Shown piece after piece: positions 26,732 through 35,700 of a stretch of 64,000 nucleotides of DNA. A model generated the notes under the pieces. That model made no database searches and was not told the origin of the DNA. It saw only the letters and a program-made list of their open reading frames with translations. Made by a program: the position numbers and the translations under genes. Source of the DNA: CAIRTM01 sp963723235 (GTDB lineage Bacteria > Desulfobacterota > WTBG01 > CAIYCZ01 > CAIRTM01); the NCBI GenBank assembly GCA_963723235.1, contig CAVRPV010000002.1:30159-94158 (forward strand), given 5' to 3'. Position 1 is the stretch's first letter. Each line of letters begins with the position of its first letter.

Positions 26732-27966
26732 TGTTTCTTGTGTATAACAGCCTGTTACTGCTGGTTGCCCTGGTGCTTGCGCCGCTGCCGATTTTGCTGA
26801 CACTGCTGAGAAGCAGCCAGCGCCAGAGGTTTATCGAACGCTGCGCGCTTGCCTACACCGACAGCCTGAGCGGTTTTGCATGCCGACCCATCTGGATACA
26901 CGCGGTCTCGGTCGGAGAAGTCATGGCATCAGTTCAGCTCATACGCGAGCTGAAGCACCGTTTTCCCGATCGCCCCGTTGTGCTCTCGACCACCACTGCA
27001 ACCGGCAATGCAACTGCGCGCACGCATGCGAAGGCCGCAGACGCGATCATTTATTTCCCCTATGACCTTCCATCTATTGTAAAATGCGCAGTGCGCTGTA
27101 TTCAGCCCGCGCTGTTCCTGGCGCTCGAGACCGAGATCTGGCCCAACCTGTACCGGGTTCTGTACAAACAGGACGTGCCAATGCTGATCGTGAGCGGCCG
27201 CATCTCCGAGAAATCATTCCCGCGCTACCGCACCTTCCGGTTCTTCTTCCGCCGCGTGCTCGCCATGGTGAGCCGTTTTTGCATGCAAAGCAGCGCCGAT
27301 GCCTTGCGCATCAAAGAGATCGGCGCACCGGCTGAGCGCGTCAGCGTCTGCGGCAATATCAAGTTTGACCTGCATGTTCCGGCAGTCACGCATGCAGAAA
27401 AAACCGAAATGCTCGGTCAGTTCGGGCTCAACCCTGAGCAACCGGTTCTGATTGCCGGCAGCACTCACCGCGGCGAAGAAGAGCAGGTGCTCGATGCTTT
27501 CCTTGAGCTGCGCAAAGAAATACCCGATTTGATGCTGCTGCTTGCGCCCCGCCATCCTGAGCGGTTTAACGAGGCTGCTGAAACAATAGCGGCCCTCAAT
27601 CTTACCTGCGTGCGCCGGACCGAGTTGACGAACGGAGCCGTGCGTAAAGATGAGCCCGTTATTCTGCTCGACACCATCGGCGAGCTTGTGCGCGTCTATT
27701 CAATCGGCACGGTTATTTTTATCGGCGGAAGCCTTGTCGAGGGAATCGGCGGCCATAATCCGCTTGAACCGGGGCTCGCCGGCAAACCGGTCATTTTCGG
27801 GCCATACATGTCAAATTTCAAGGAAATAGCCCGCAGCCTTACTGCCAGACACGCTGCCTTTCAAATTGACTGCAAGGCCGCGCTGGTTGAAAAAACGCTT
27901 GAGCTGCTGCGCACACCGGACCTGCGCATTGCGGTCGGCAATGCAGCCTTAGAGGTTATTCAGTAA
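26731..27966 (+). CDS. waaA: Kdo transferase WaaA (in-frame stop before conserved C-terminus)
   Basis: WaaA transfers Kdo from CMP-Kdo to lipid A. The 411-aa product has an N-terminal membrane anchor, IHAVSVGEVMAS with the catalytic Glu, FLALETEIWPNLY and GGSLVEGIGGHNPLEPG. The frame ends at TAA 27964-27966, but the next 20 codons in the same frame, to TAG 28027-28029, read NSGAVNKIADTVQAVLQQRS. That is what the family's C-terminus looks like after a Gln-Glu pair. So either a GAA codon has become TAA, or the base is miscalled. Loss of the last helix may or may not be tolerated. Confidence 0.9.
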   Translation: MFLVYNSLLLLVALVLAPLPILLTLLRSSQRQRFIERCALAYTDSLSGFACRPIWIHAVSVGEVMASVQLIRELKHRFPDRPVVLSTTTATGNATARTHAKAADAIIYFPYDLPSIVKCAVRCIQPALFLALETEIWPNLYRVLYKQDVPMLIVSGRISEKSFPRYRTFRFFFRRVLAMVSRFCMQSSADALRIKEIGAPAERVSVCGNIKFDLHVPAVTHAEKTEMLGQFGLNPEQPVLIAGSTHRGEEEQVLDAFLELRKEIPDLMLLLAPRHPERFNEAAETIAALNLTCVRRTELTNGAVRKDEPVILLDTIGELVRVYSIGTVIFIGGSLVEGIGGHNPLEPGLAGKPVIFGPYMSNFKEIARSLTARHAAFQIDCKAALVEKTLELLRTPDLRIAVGNAALEVIQ

Positions 27967-28097
27967 AACAGCGGCGCTGTCAATAAAATTGCCGACACGG
28001 TGCAAGCCGTGCTGCAGCAGCGCTCATAGAGCAACCCGTTATTCAAACGATGTCGCTCAAGCCGAATGGCCACCATATATTGACGGTGGATTTTTTA

Positions 28098-28126
28098 TTG
28101 ACTCCTGCCTGCGCGCCGCCTATACT
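28098..28126 (+). promoter_or_regulatory. Sigma-70-type promoter for octaheme cytochrome
   Basis: TTGACT at 28098-28103 and TATACT at 28121-28126 are separated by exactly 17 bases, about 80 bases before the cytochrome ATG. It is a strong match to the consensus and makes the cytochrome an independent unit. Confidence 0.7.
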
Positions 28127-28204
28127 CCGCCCATACCAGACAGATACACAGCACAGCACAGCAAAGCACAGACAACATCAAACGCTCTTATATAAGGGGG
28201 AGTT

Positions 28205-29470
28205 ATGAGCACAAAACTGTGTCTAGTCATCTGTTGCATTGCCCTGTTACCGGGACTTGCCGCAGCCCAGGAGGAAAACTGCCTGACCTGCCATGAAAAG
28301 CAATCACCCATGGTTGTTGAGCAGTGGCGCAACAGCAAACACGGCCAGAACGAGATCGGCTGCCTTGCCTGCCACGACCCCGCAATCACCAAAACCATCG
28401 TCAGCGACCGCTGCCCTGAAAAAATCGCCGTTGTCGTGTCACCCATGGTCTGCGCCAACTGCCACGAAAATGAAGTTAAGCAGCAGTCAGGCACCAAGCA
28501 CGCTGCAACCCTTCATTTCTTTGTCAATGTCCTGAATGACCCCTGGACGGTCAAGGGTGCCAACAGCGATCCCGAGCGCGCCATCGGTTGCTACATGTGC
28601 CACGGCTCAATCGTCAAGGACGAGACCAACTGGATCAACTGGCCCAACAACGGCGTGGGGCGGCTGAACCCCGATGGAAGCCTGGGAACCTGCACAGTGT
28701 GCCATTCGCACCACAGCTTCTCCCTTAAAGAGGCAAGAAACCCCACGACCTGCGGCCGCTGCCACCTCGGGCCCGACCATCCTCAGATCGAAATTTATGA
28801 GGAGTCCAAGCACGGCAAGCTCCACGCTGCCGGTGAAAAATGGGCCCCGACCTGCTACACCTGCCACATGGGCGCCATCAAAGACAATACAACCGGCAAA
28901 GAGATCGCGCCTGCCACGCATGATATCGGCTCACGGCTGTACTGGGAGCTGCAGGCGCCCGAGTCCACGGTTCAGACAGATAAAATCACCCACAAGCCAA
29001 TGCCCGAGCTTGCAAAAAAGAACCGCGCGGAGATGCGGGCCGTGTGTCTCCAGTGCCACGTAACGCGCCATGCCGATGCTTTCTTTGAAAAATTCGACAA
29101 TGTTGTCGTCGAATACACGGAAAGCTACTACAAACCGGCCAAAAAAATCTATGACGAGTTGAAGGAAAAAAACCTGCTCACCCCGAAACCCTTTGATGAA
29201 AAGGCGGACTGGATATTCTGGTACCTGTGGCATCATGAGGGCAGGCGCATGCGCATCGGCGCCGCCATGATGGGGCCTGATTATGCCTGGTGGCACGGCG
29301 CGCATGAAACCAAAATACGCTACATAGAGCTATGGCAGGAAGCCGAGCGGCTCAAGAAACTCGGCCGGCCTGACCCGGTTCCCTATCTGCCCGGCGCACC
29401 CTATGAGAAGGGGCCCAACCTCAGGCCGGGCATTGATGTGCCGGACCTGCGTGAGCAGAAACAACCGTAA
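28205..29470 (+). CDS. Octaheme cytochrome c, hydroxylamine oxidoreductase-like
   Basis: This 421-aa protein has a signal peptide (cleavage near AAAQ, residue 21) and eight CXXCH motifs, with first Cys near 26, 53, 83, 129, 163, 183, 217 and 281, so it is a periplasmic octaheme protein. The segment HLGPDHPQIEIYEESKHG between hemes 6 and 7, and WWHGAHETKIRY near the C-terminus, match the HAO/octaheme nitrite reductase family. HAO proper oxidises hydroxylamine through a Tyr-crosslinked heme; reductive relatives lack that Tyr. I cannot place the Tyr without an alignment, so direction and substrate are open. It has its own promoter, an AGGGGGAG ribosome site and a terminator. Confidence 0.88.
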   Translation: MSTKLCLVICCIALLPGLAAAQEENCLTCHEKQSPMVVEQWRNSKHGQNEIGCLACHDPAITKTIVSDRCPEKIAVVVSPMVCANCHENEVKQQSGTKHAATLHFFVNVLNDPWTVKGANSDPERAIGCYMCHGSIVKDETNWINWPNNGVGRLNPDGSLGTCTVCHSHHSFSLKEARNPTTCGRCHLGPDHPQIEIYEESKHGKLHAAGEKWAPTCYTCHMGAIKDNTTGKEIAPATHDIGSRLYWELQAPESTVQTDKITHKPMPELAKKNRAEMRAVCLQCHVTRHADAFFEKFDNVVVEYTESYYKPAKKIYDELKEKNLLTPKPFDEKADWIFWYLWHHEGRRMRIGAAMMGPDYAWWHGAHETKIRYIELWQEAERLKKLGRPDPVPYLPGAPYEKGPNLRPGIDVPDLREQKQP

Positions 29471-29532
29471 TCAGCGCACCGTTGCCGTGCACGCTGTTTT
29501 ATAAAGGTGCAACCAGCGATAAACTATAAAAA

Positions 29533-29569
29533 AGAGAAGCCCGAAACTGTAATAGTTTCGGGCTTCTCT
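29533..29569. terminator. Bidirectional intrinsic terminator
   Basis: A 16-base-pair perfect stem (AGAGAAGCCCGAAACT and its complement) with a 5-base loop lies between the cytochrome and the convergent tRNA-Leu. It is flanked by an A-run on the left and ATTT on the right. It can end transcripts from both sides. Confidence 0.85.
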
Positions 29570-29578
29570 ATTTAAAAC

Positions 29579-29663
29579 TGGTGCCGAAGGGGGGACTCGA
29601 ACCCCCACGGATCTCTCCGCCACCCCCTCAAGATGGTGTGTCTACCAATTCCACCACTTCGGC
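29579..29663 (-). tRNA. tRNA-Leu (anticodon GAG)
   Basis: On the minus strand this 85-base gene folds as a class II tRNA with acceptor GCCGAAG/CTTCGGC, a long variable arm, TTCGAGTC in the T arm and an encoded 3' CCA. The anticodon loop TTGAGGG between CCATC and GGTGG gives GAG. It lies downstream of secG in the same direction, an arrangement common in this group. Confidence 0.95.
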
Positions 29664-29693
29664 ACTATTCTTTTGTATATACGCGAGCATGTA

Positions 29694-30042
29694 TTACTCT
29701 TGCGCCGCCGGCTTGCCCTGTTCCTGTACGGGAGCTCCGGGCATGGCCTCTGGCACAGCAGGCTGCTCGACCGCCTGACGGGCGTTCCTCAACGCCGCCA
29801 TACCGAGCCTGCCAAGGGTTGGCCGAAATATAGGCCAGCGAAAGCGATGTGACCATGAAGACGACTGCCGCTATTGTGGTGATTTTGCCCAGAAGAGGGG
29901 CCGGTCCGGCGCCGCCAAACAGCGTCTGTGATGCGCCGCCGAAGGCTGCGCCCATATCAGCGCCCTTGCCTGTCTGCAGAAGCACGATCATGATCAGCGA
30001 TCGACAGACAACAACATGCACAATAATCAATAATGCATACAT
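29694..30042 (-). CDS. secG: Preprotein translocase subunit SecG (frameshifted near the C-terminus)
   Basis: SecG is the small third subunit of the SecYEG channel. The start MYALLIIVHVVV, LLQTGKGADMGAAFGG and the second membrane helix IAAVVFMVTSLSLAYISAN are typical. After that helix the frame shifts around 29750-29795; the neighbouring frame gives the usual soluble tail VEQPAVPEAMPGAPVQEQG and ends with TAA at 29694. One base too many is present. The gene is last in gapA-pgk-tpiA-secG. Confidence 0.88.
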
Positions 30043-30137
30043 ACTCGTAGTATCCTTACAGATATGAACCAACTATCAAATCCAAAAGTTGTAAATATTA
30101 GAGCAATTTTAAACAAATGGCAATGCTTATTATGCAA

Positions 30138-30891
30138 TCATGGTTCTTCGAATTTTACAATCCGGGCAAACGAATCGGCCTTCAGGCTGCCCCGCCCACA
30201 AGCGCGCCGTCAATATCAGCCTGGCTCATAAGCACATCGACATTATCAGCCTTGACGCTGCCGCCATAGAGAATGCGCATGCCGACGCCACCTGCGTGCC
30301 GGCAATGGCTGCAATCAAAGCCGAATGCCTTATGCACTTCCTCGGCCTGCGCCGGCGTGGCGGTTTTGCCCGTACCGATTGCCCAGACCGGCTCATAGGC
30401 AATGATGATTCTGGCAATATCATCTGAGGACAGCCCGCAAGGCCGCCCTTGACCTGTCTGGCAACAACTCATGGTTTTGCCGGCTTCGCGCTCCTCAAGG
30501 AGCTCACCCACGCACATAATGGGGGTCAAGCCCGGCCTTCAGCGCGGCCTTACCTTCTTGTTGACCGTTTCATCGGTTTCGCCGAAATACTGGCGCCGCT
30601 CGGAATGGCCGATAATGGCATAGGTGCATCCGGCATCTTTGAGCATGCCGGGCGCTACTTCGCCGGTAAAGGCGCCCTTCTCCTCCCAGAACACATCCTG
30701 GGATGCAAGCGGCAATATTGGAGCCGTTCAGCTCGGCCGCAACCGCATGAAGGGCCGTAAAAACCGGGGCCACCACAATCTCAACGCCCTGAGCCTCAGC
30801 CACCAGCTGCCTTGAGATCGCGCACCAGCGCAAGGGCTTCAGCCACGGTATTGAACATTTTCCAGTTGCCGGCAATGACAGGTGTTCTCAT
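30138..30891 (-). CDS. tpiA: Triose-phosphate isomerase (about nine indels)
   Basis: TpiA interconverts the two triose phosphates. Pieces of the whole protein can be read in order across three frames: MRTPVIAGNWKMFNTVAEAL, VEIVVAPVFTALHAVAAEL, ASQDVFWEEKGAFTGEVAPG, AIIGHSERRQYFGETDE with the catalytic His, IIAYEPVWAIGTGKTATP with the catalytic Glu, and ILYGGSVKADNVD. Joining them needs changes near 30806, 30707, 30553, 30525, 30467, 30437, 30326, 30278 and 30186. Together they give about 250 aa, the normal length. Both single-base gains and losses occur while the amino acids stay conserved, so I take this as poor consensus rather than an old pseudogene. Confidence 0.82.
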
Positions 30892-30950
30892 ATTGTATAC
30901 CTCCGTAAAGAATTTTTTTATAATCGAAATCGGTATCGCTATCGAAGCCT

Positions 30951-30998
30951 GTAGGAGCGACCTCCGGTCGCGAATATCGCAGCTAAAGCCGCTCCTAC
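30951..30998. repeat. Palindromic intergenic repeat (GTAGGAGCG type)
   Basis: GTAGGAGCGACC at the left and GCTCCTAC at the right face each other, with an inner ACCTCCGGT hairpin followed by CGCGAATATCGC. Repeats of this look are widespread in proteobacterial intergenic DNA. It lies between pgk and tpiA, and the pgk stop codon falls in its right arm. Confidence 0.6.
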
Positions 30999-32218
30999 CT
31001 ATTCATTGTATTTATACCTACCGTGTCAAGCGCGGTAATGCCCGGAAGGATCTTGCCTTCCATCAGTTCCATGAAAGCGCCGCCGGCAGTTGAAACAAAG
31101 GTGACCTTGTCCTGATTGCCGGATTTTTTCAGCGCCGAAACCGAATCACCGCCGCCCACAATGCTCATGGCAGTGGACTTGCGCGATAGCATCGGCAATG
31201 GCAAACGTGCCGCTGCTGAACTCCTGGATTTCAAACACGCCCATGGGGCCGTTCCAGACAACGGTTTTTGACCCTGCAATGGCATCGCTGAAAGCCGTCA
31301 CGGTTGCCGGGCCGATATCAAGGCCCATCCAGCCCTTGGGGATGTCGTTAACCGAAACGGTTTTGGTCGTAACGCCTGCCTTCAACTCCTCGGCAATGAC
31401 GCAGTCCGTCGGGAAGCAGCAGCTGCACGCCCCTGTCGCCGCGGCTTTCTCCAGGACCGCTCCTGGCCGTCTCGATCAAGTCCGTCTTCCACCAGGGAGT
31501 TTCCGACCTCTTTGCCCTGCGCCTTCAGAAACGTGAAGGCCATACCGCCGCCGATCAGGAGCAGGCGGTCGACCTTCTGAATAAGATTTTCCAGCACCTC
31601 AAGCTTGCCCGACACCTTGGCCCCGCCGATAACAGCTGCCAAGGGCCGCGCCGGATTCTGCATGGCCTTTCAAAAGCTCGTGATTTCCTTTTTCATGAGA
31701 AAGCCGCCGCCACCACCGGCACAAAATGCGTGATGGCCTCAACCGAGGCATGCGCGCGGTGGGACACGGCAAAGGCGTCATTGATATAAATCATCGGCGC
31801 CGCTGCCAAGCCGGGCGGCAAAGTCTGCATCGTTTTTTTCCTCCTCGCCGTAGAAGCGCAGGTTTTCAAGCAGCAGAACCTCGCCCGGCTTCAAGGCTCG
31901 AGCCCGGGCAATGGCCTCATCGCTGATGCAGTCATCGACAAACTGAACCGGCACGCCCAGCAGCTCGCCCAGGCGCGCGGCCACAGGCCGCAGGCTCATT
32001 TCCTTGACGACCTTTTTGCCTTGGGCCTGCCAAGATGCGATGCCAGCGATAACTGCGCCGCCGTTGTCCAGCACATATTTCAGCGTCGGAACTGTTTCGC
32101 GTGATGCGGTTGTCATTGGTGATGTTCTGCTTTTCATCAAGCGGCACGTTAAAATCGGCCCGGACAAAAACCCGCTTGCCGCTGCACATCAATACCGTCA
32201 ATGATATTTGATAGCCAT
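30995..32218 (-). CDS. pgk: Phosphoglycerate kinase (about a dozen indels)
   Basis: Pgk makes ATP from 1,3-bisphosphoglycerate. The complete protein can be followed through frame changes: FVRADFNVPLDEKQNITND, SHLGRPKG, LLLENLRFYGEEEKNDADFA, YINDAFAVSHRAHASVEAI, AAVIGGAKVSGKLEVLENL, GGGMAFTFLKAQGKEVGNSL, WMGLDIGPATVTAF, VVWNGPMGVFE and STAGGAFMELMEGK. At least twelve sites need correction between 31175 and 32205. Most are one base too many, and one (near 31668) swaps a T for an A run and creates an in-frame TGA. The last codons run into a repeat. It lies between gapA and tpiA. Confidence 0.82.
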
Positions 32219-32319
32219 ACGTCGTCCTCACCGCCTGAACGGTAACAGCGTGAAGCGCCTGTATATGGACTCTTCACGCCGTGCCGTTTCAAATTTTTTT
32301 CTGTACTGTAAAGCCGGTA

Positions 32320-33328
32320 CTACTTCACCGTATTCATGTGCAGCATCAGATCCATCACCTTGTGGGAGTAGCCCATTTCATTGTCATACCAGGAAACAAC
32401 CTTCACGAAGGTATCGCTCAGGGCGATGCCCGCATCGGCATCAAAAATAGAGGTGCGCGAATCGCCCAGAAAATCAGTTGATACAACGGCATCTTCGGTA
32501 TAGCCGAGAATACCCTTGAGCTCGCCCTCGGAAGCCTTTTTCATGGCGGCCTTGATCTCGGCATATTTGGCCGGCTTTGCAAGGCGGCACGGTCAAATCA
32601 ACAACCGACACATTGGGCGTGGGCACGCGGAAAGCCATGCCGGTCAGCTTGCCGTTCAGCGCGGGGATGACCTTGCCGACAGCCTTGGCCGCACCGGTTG
32701 ACGAGGGGATGATGTTCTGCGAAGCGCCGCGACCGCCGCGCCAGTCCTTGGCAGACGGCGAGTCAACGGTTTTCTGCGTGGCGGTAACCGCATGCACGGT
32801 TGTCATCAGCCCTTCCTTGATGCCCCAGTTATCGTTCAGAACCTTGGCAACAGGGGCCAGGCAGTTGGTGGTGCAGGACGCATTGGAAACGACGTCCATA
32901 TCGGCTTTATAGTTTTTGTGGTTGACGCCCATGACGAACATGGGGGTATCGTCCTTTGAGGGGGCGCACATGACCACGCGCTTTGCACCGGCCTTGATAT
33001 GCCCGGCAGCCTTGTCGCGCGACAGGAACAGGCCAGTTGACTCTACAACATACTCAGCGCCCACTTCAGCCCACTTCAGGTTGGCCGGATCTTTTTCCGC
33101 GGTAACGCGAATGGTTTTGCCGTTCACGACCAGATGGCCGCCTGGAAACCGAAACGATCGCCGCTCGAACTTGCCGTGGGTTGAATCATATTTCAGCATA
33201 TAGGCCATATACTCGACATCAATAAGATCATTGATGCCGACGATCTCAATTCCGGGCCTTGCTGCCGCAGCCCGAAACACAAGACGTCCGATTCTGCCAA
33301 ACCCGTTGATTCCTACCTTGATTGCCAT
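32320..33328 (-). CDS. gapA: Glyceraldehyde-3-phosphate dehydrogenase, type I (frameshifted)
   Basis: GapA oxidises glyceraldehyde 3-phosphate with NAD. It begins MAIKVGINGFGRIGRLVFRA and has the catalytic Cys in SNASCTTNCLAPVAKVLND, then the C-terminal SWYDNEMGYSHKVMDL. One extra base near 32585-32589 separates VSVVDLTV from AKYAEIKAAMKK; joined, the protein is about 335 aa. A further stretch near 33135-33165 (FERRSFRFPGGHL) reads better if shifted there and back, so a second compensating pair is possible. ATG 33328 has a clear AGGAGGA site. It heads gapA-pgk-tpiA-secG. Confidence 0.9.
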
Positions 33329-33508
33329 GATACAGTTCCTCCTGAAAAAAAATAAAAGGTGAGCAGGGGATAAAAATATTACTGCTGAATACTTTAAAAA
33401 ACCCTGTAAAACTGATACGATACCGTAACATTTGAATTTAACCATATCTGCCTTCAAATATCAAGGAATTGATGTAGTCTCACACAGTAAAAGAAACCCT
33501 TTTTTTAA

Positions 33509-33611
33509 GGCGCGCTCGAAAAAAGACCGCAAATGCAGGGTATATACTGTACGCAATGATCCCGCTGTGGCGGGATGCAACGCAGTATCCGGACTTTTTG
33601 CGAGTGCGTTA
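33509..33611. repeat. Dispersed inverted-repeat element, subfamily B, copy 1
   Basis: The ends CGCGCTCGAAAAAAGACCG and CGGACTTTTTGCGAGTGCG are near-complementary. The inside holds an ATCCCGC/GCGGGAT hairpin and GCAACGCAG. It resembles the element at 46461. It ends about 12 bases before the mazG start and so would lie in its leader. Confidence 0.65.
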
Positions 33612-33623
33612 AGGAATGTGCCG

Positions 33624-34409
33624 ATGGATCGCGCCGCACGGACTTTAATGGAAGTCATGGAAGTTATCCGCACGCTCAGAAGCCCGGAAGGCTGCCCCTG
33701 GGACCGCAAGCAGACCCCCGCAATGGTCAAAAACTATCTGAGCGAGGAGATGTACGAACTGCTGGACGCCATTGACGGTGATGACACAGCCCATGTTGCC
33801 GAGGAAACCGGAGATGTGATCTTTTTGCTGCTGTTCCTGGCGCGCATGTACGAGGAGCAGGGCGCATTCAGCCTGGCCGACAGCTTAGAGCGCATCCGCG
33901 ACAAGATGATTCACCGCCATCCGCATGTGTTCGGCGATACGCACGTCGACAGCGCCGATGAGGTTGTCGCCAACTGGCAGAAGCTTAAAGTTCTGGAAGG
34001 CAAGAAGCCCAAAGAGTCGATTCTTGACGGGTTGCCTTCCTCCATGCCGGGCCTCTCCCGGGCCTGCGCGCTCACGCGCAAGGCTGCCCGAGTAGGGTTT
34101 GACTGGCCGGATGTAAGCGGCCCTATCGCCAAAGTCAAAGAGGAACTGGCAGAGCTTGAAGCTGAGATCGGAAAGGCGCAGCCGGACCGCATCAAGGACG
34201 AAATCGGCGATATCCTGTTCAGCATCGTCAACCTCGCCCGCCATCTCAACGTAGAGCCCGAGGAGGCTCTGCGGCACTCAAATGAAAAATTCAAAACGCG
34301 CTTCAGCTACATAGAACAGCAGCTCAAAAAACAGGGCCGCGAACTTGAGAGCGCAACACTTGAGGAAATGGATCTGCTGTGGGAGGAAGCCAAAAAGGCC
34401 GGTCAGTAA
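33624..34409 (+). CDS. mazG: Nucleoside triphosphate pyrophosphohydrolase MazG
   Basis: MazG hydrolyses (d)NTPs to monophosphates and pyrophosphate and is linked to house-cleaning of nucleotides. The 261-aa protein has two MazG domains: the first with GCPWDRKQTP, EEMYELLDAI and EETGDVIF, the second with KEELAELEAEI and KDEIGDILFSIVNLAR. ATG 33624 follows AAGGA. It is divergent from gapA and stands alone. Confidence 0.94.
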   Translation: MDRAARTLMEVMEVIRTLRSPEGCPWDRKQTPAMVKNYLSEEMYELLDAIDGDDTAHVAEETGDVIFLLLFLARMYEEQGAFSLADSLERIRDKMIHRHPHVFGDTHVDSADEVVANWQKLKVLEGKKPKESILDGLPSSMPGLSRACALTRKAARVGFDWPDVSGPIAKVKEELAELEAEIGKAQPDRIKDEIGDILFSIVNLARHLNVEPEEALRHSNEKFKTRFSYIEQQLKKQGRELESATLEEMDLLWEEAKKAGQ

Positions 34410-34460
34410 TCACTGCCGTGCGCTCAGCTGTAGCCCCGTGGCTTTCGTTATTTAATCTAT

Positions 34461-34593
34461 CGTAGGGTGCGCCGTGCGCACCATCAAAACGTTTTGCCGC
34501 AAATACATTCGACCATCAACAAACAACCACCGGTATACAACCAATGTTCAAACATCAACCACGGTAAAGGCGGTGCGCACGGCGCACCCTACG
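34461..34593. repeat. 22-bp perfect inverted repeat around an 89-bp spacer
   Basis: The left arm 34461-34482 (CGTAGGGTGCGCCGTGCGCA and two more bases) and the right arm 34572-34593 are exact complements. The AT-rich spacer has no reading frame. The arms belong to a GGTGCGC-type sequence seen between genes of many proteobacteria. It sits between the convergent mazG and the dehydrogenase gene, so it could also act as a terminator. Confidence 0.8.
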
Positions 34594-34624
34594 GCTGACA
34601 AAAAAACTTTCATGGGTGAGCCCG

Positions 34625-35620
34625 CTACCCTGCCTGCCGTGCGGCAAGGCGCAACCCATCCAGCAGATTATCCTCAATGTCGATTTCACCGCTTTCAAGG
34701 CATTGCCGCGCACGCTGTTCTTCCCGCTCGCCGGGAACAAAGATCTCATCAACACCGGCAAGGCGCCTGGTCGATTTTATTTTTGCGGCCATGGCGGCAA
34801 CATTGCCCGTAAACTCGTCACGGTCGCCAAGCAGGTCAGGGTCAATGGCGATCACCAGGTGTCCCCAGTTTTTCTTGCTGTTGCCGATACCCGCAAAGGC
34901 CGCACCCACCAGCGGGCCGGCAAGAATTTCTGCCACGAGCGCAAGCCCCGAGCCTTTGTAGCTGCGGTCAAAAGAACGGATAGCGCCCTGTATGGCGGCA
35001 GCCGGATCGTCCGTAGGGCGGCCCTGGGCATCATAGGCCATATCAGAGGCGATTTTGCTGCCGGCGGTTTTTGCCTCGACCAGGCCGAAATACGAGATTG
35101 CCGCAGTCGACATATCAAGCACGACCGGTGACGGCGAACAGGGTATGGCAATGGCGATGGGGTTTGTCCCGAAAACCGGCTCGAAGGAGCCGTACATGGC
35201 GACCCGCTCGGTTGAGCGGCCGAACACCAGCCCGATTAAGCCCTCCTGCGCCAGCTGCATGGCATAGTTGCCCACAGCCCCTGATGAGGTCGACGTGTTG
35301 AACGTGCCGACAATTGCAAAGCCGCTTTTTTTGGCTTTTGCAAGCGCCACGGTAACGGCCTTTTTCATCACGACCATGGCCTGATTGCCGCTGCCGTCGA
35401 TGCGGGCCGAAACCGGCGTTTCCTTCACAATGGCGATCTCGCCGGCATCAGGGCTTTTAGGCATGCCCGCACCGATGAGTTTCACCACGCCCTGATTGTT
35501 ACCCCTGAGCTGGGCATAGAAAAGGGCCTGACGGATGATGGGGATTTCATCATCAGTGTAGCCGTAGTTTTTCAGCGCTTTGTCGGTCAGCTCCGTCAAT
35601 TCATTCAGCGTAATTTTCAT
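34625..35620 (-). CDS. Malate/L-lactate dehydrogenase-type (Ldh family) oxidoreductase
   Basis: This 331-aa NAD(P)-dependent 2-hydroxyacid dehydrogenase belongs to the MDH2/ureidoglycolate/sulfolactate family, not to classical LDH. Visible marks are RGNNQGVVKL near residue 40, GNYAMQLAQEGLIGLVFG, the substrate and cofactor segment FGTNPIAIAIPC, and GSGLALVAEILAGPLVGAAF. Relatives act on malate, lactate, sulfolactate or ureidoglycolate, so the substrate is open. It lies 80 bases after the Band 7 pair in the same direction, possibly one transcript. Confidence 0.87.
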   Translation of the reverse strand: MKITLNELTELTDKALKNYGYTDDEIPIIRQALFYAQLRGNNQGVVKLIGAGMPKSPDAGEIAIVKETPVSARIDGSGNQAMVVMKKAVTVALAKAKKSGFAIVGTFNTSTSSGAVGNYAMQLAQEGLIGLVFGRSTERVAMYGSFEPVFGTNPIAIAIPCSPSPVVLDMSTAAISYFGLVEAKTAGSKIASDMAYDAQGRPTDDPAAAIQGAIRSFDRSYKGSGLALVAEILAGPLVGAAFAGIGNSKKNWGHLVIAIDPDLLGDRDEFTGNVAAMAAKIKSTRRLAGVDEIFVPGEREEQRARQCLESGEIDIEDNLLDGLRLAARQAG

Positions 35621-35700
35621 ATGCTCTCCTGTGCAGATTTAAAATGTAAGCGCAAAAGCAACCGGGGCAGATCTTGGCTTTTCCCACAAAGCCTCCGGCT

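Noticed and set aside
31660..31680. In-frame TGA in pgk as a possible selenocysteine codon
   Set aside because: It arises from TTTTGAAAGG in place of TTTGAAAAGG, in a gene with about a dozen other indels. The expected residue is Glu and no Sec-containing Pgk is known to me.
34461..34593. CRISPR-like repeats
   Set aside because: Only two inverted arms are present, not direct repeats with regular spacers, and there are no cas genes. No CRISPR array was seen in the window.
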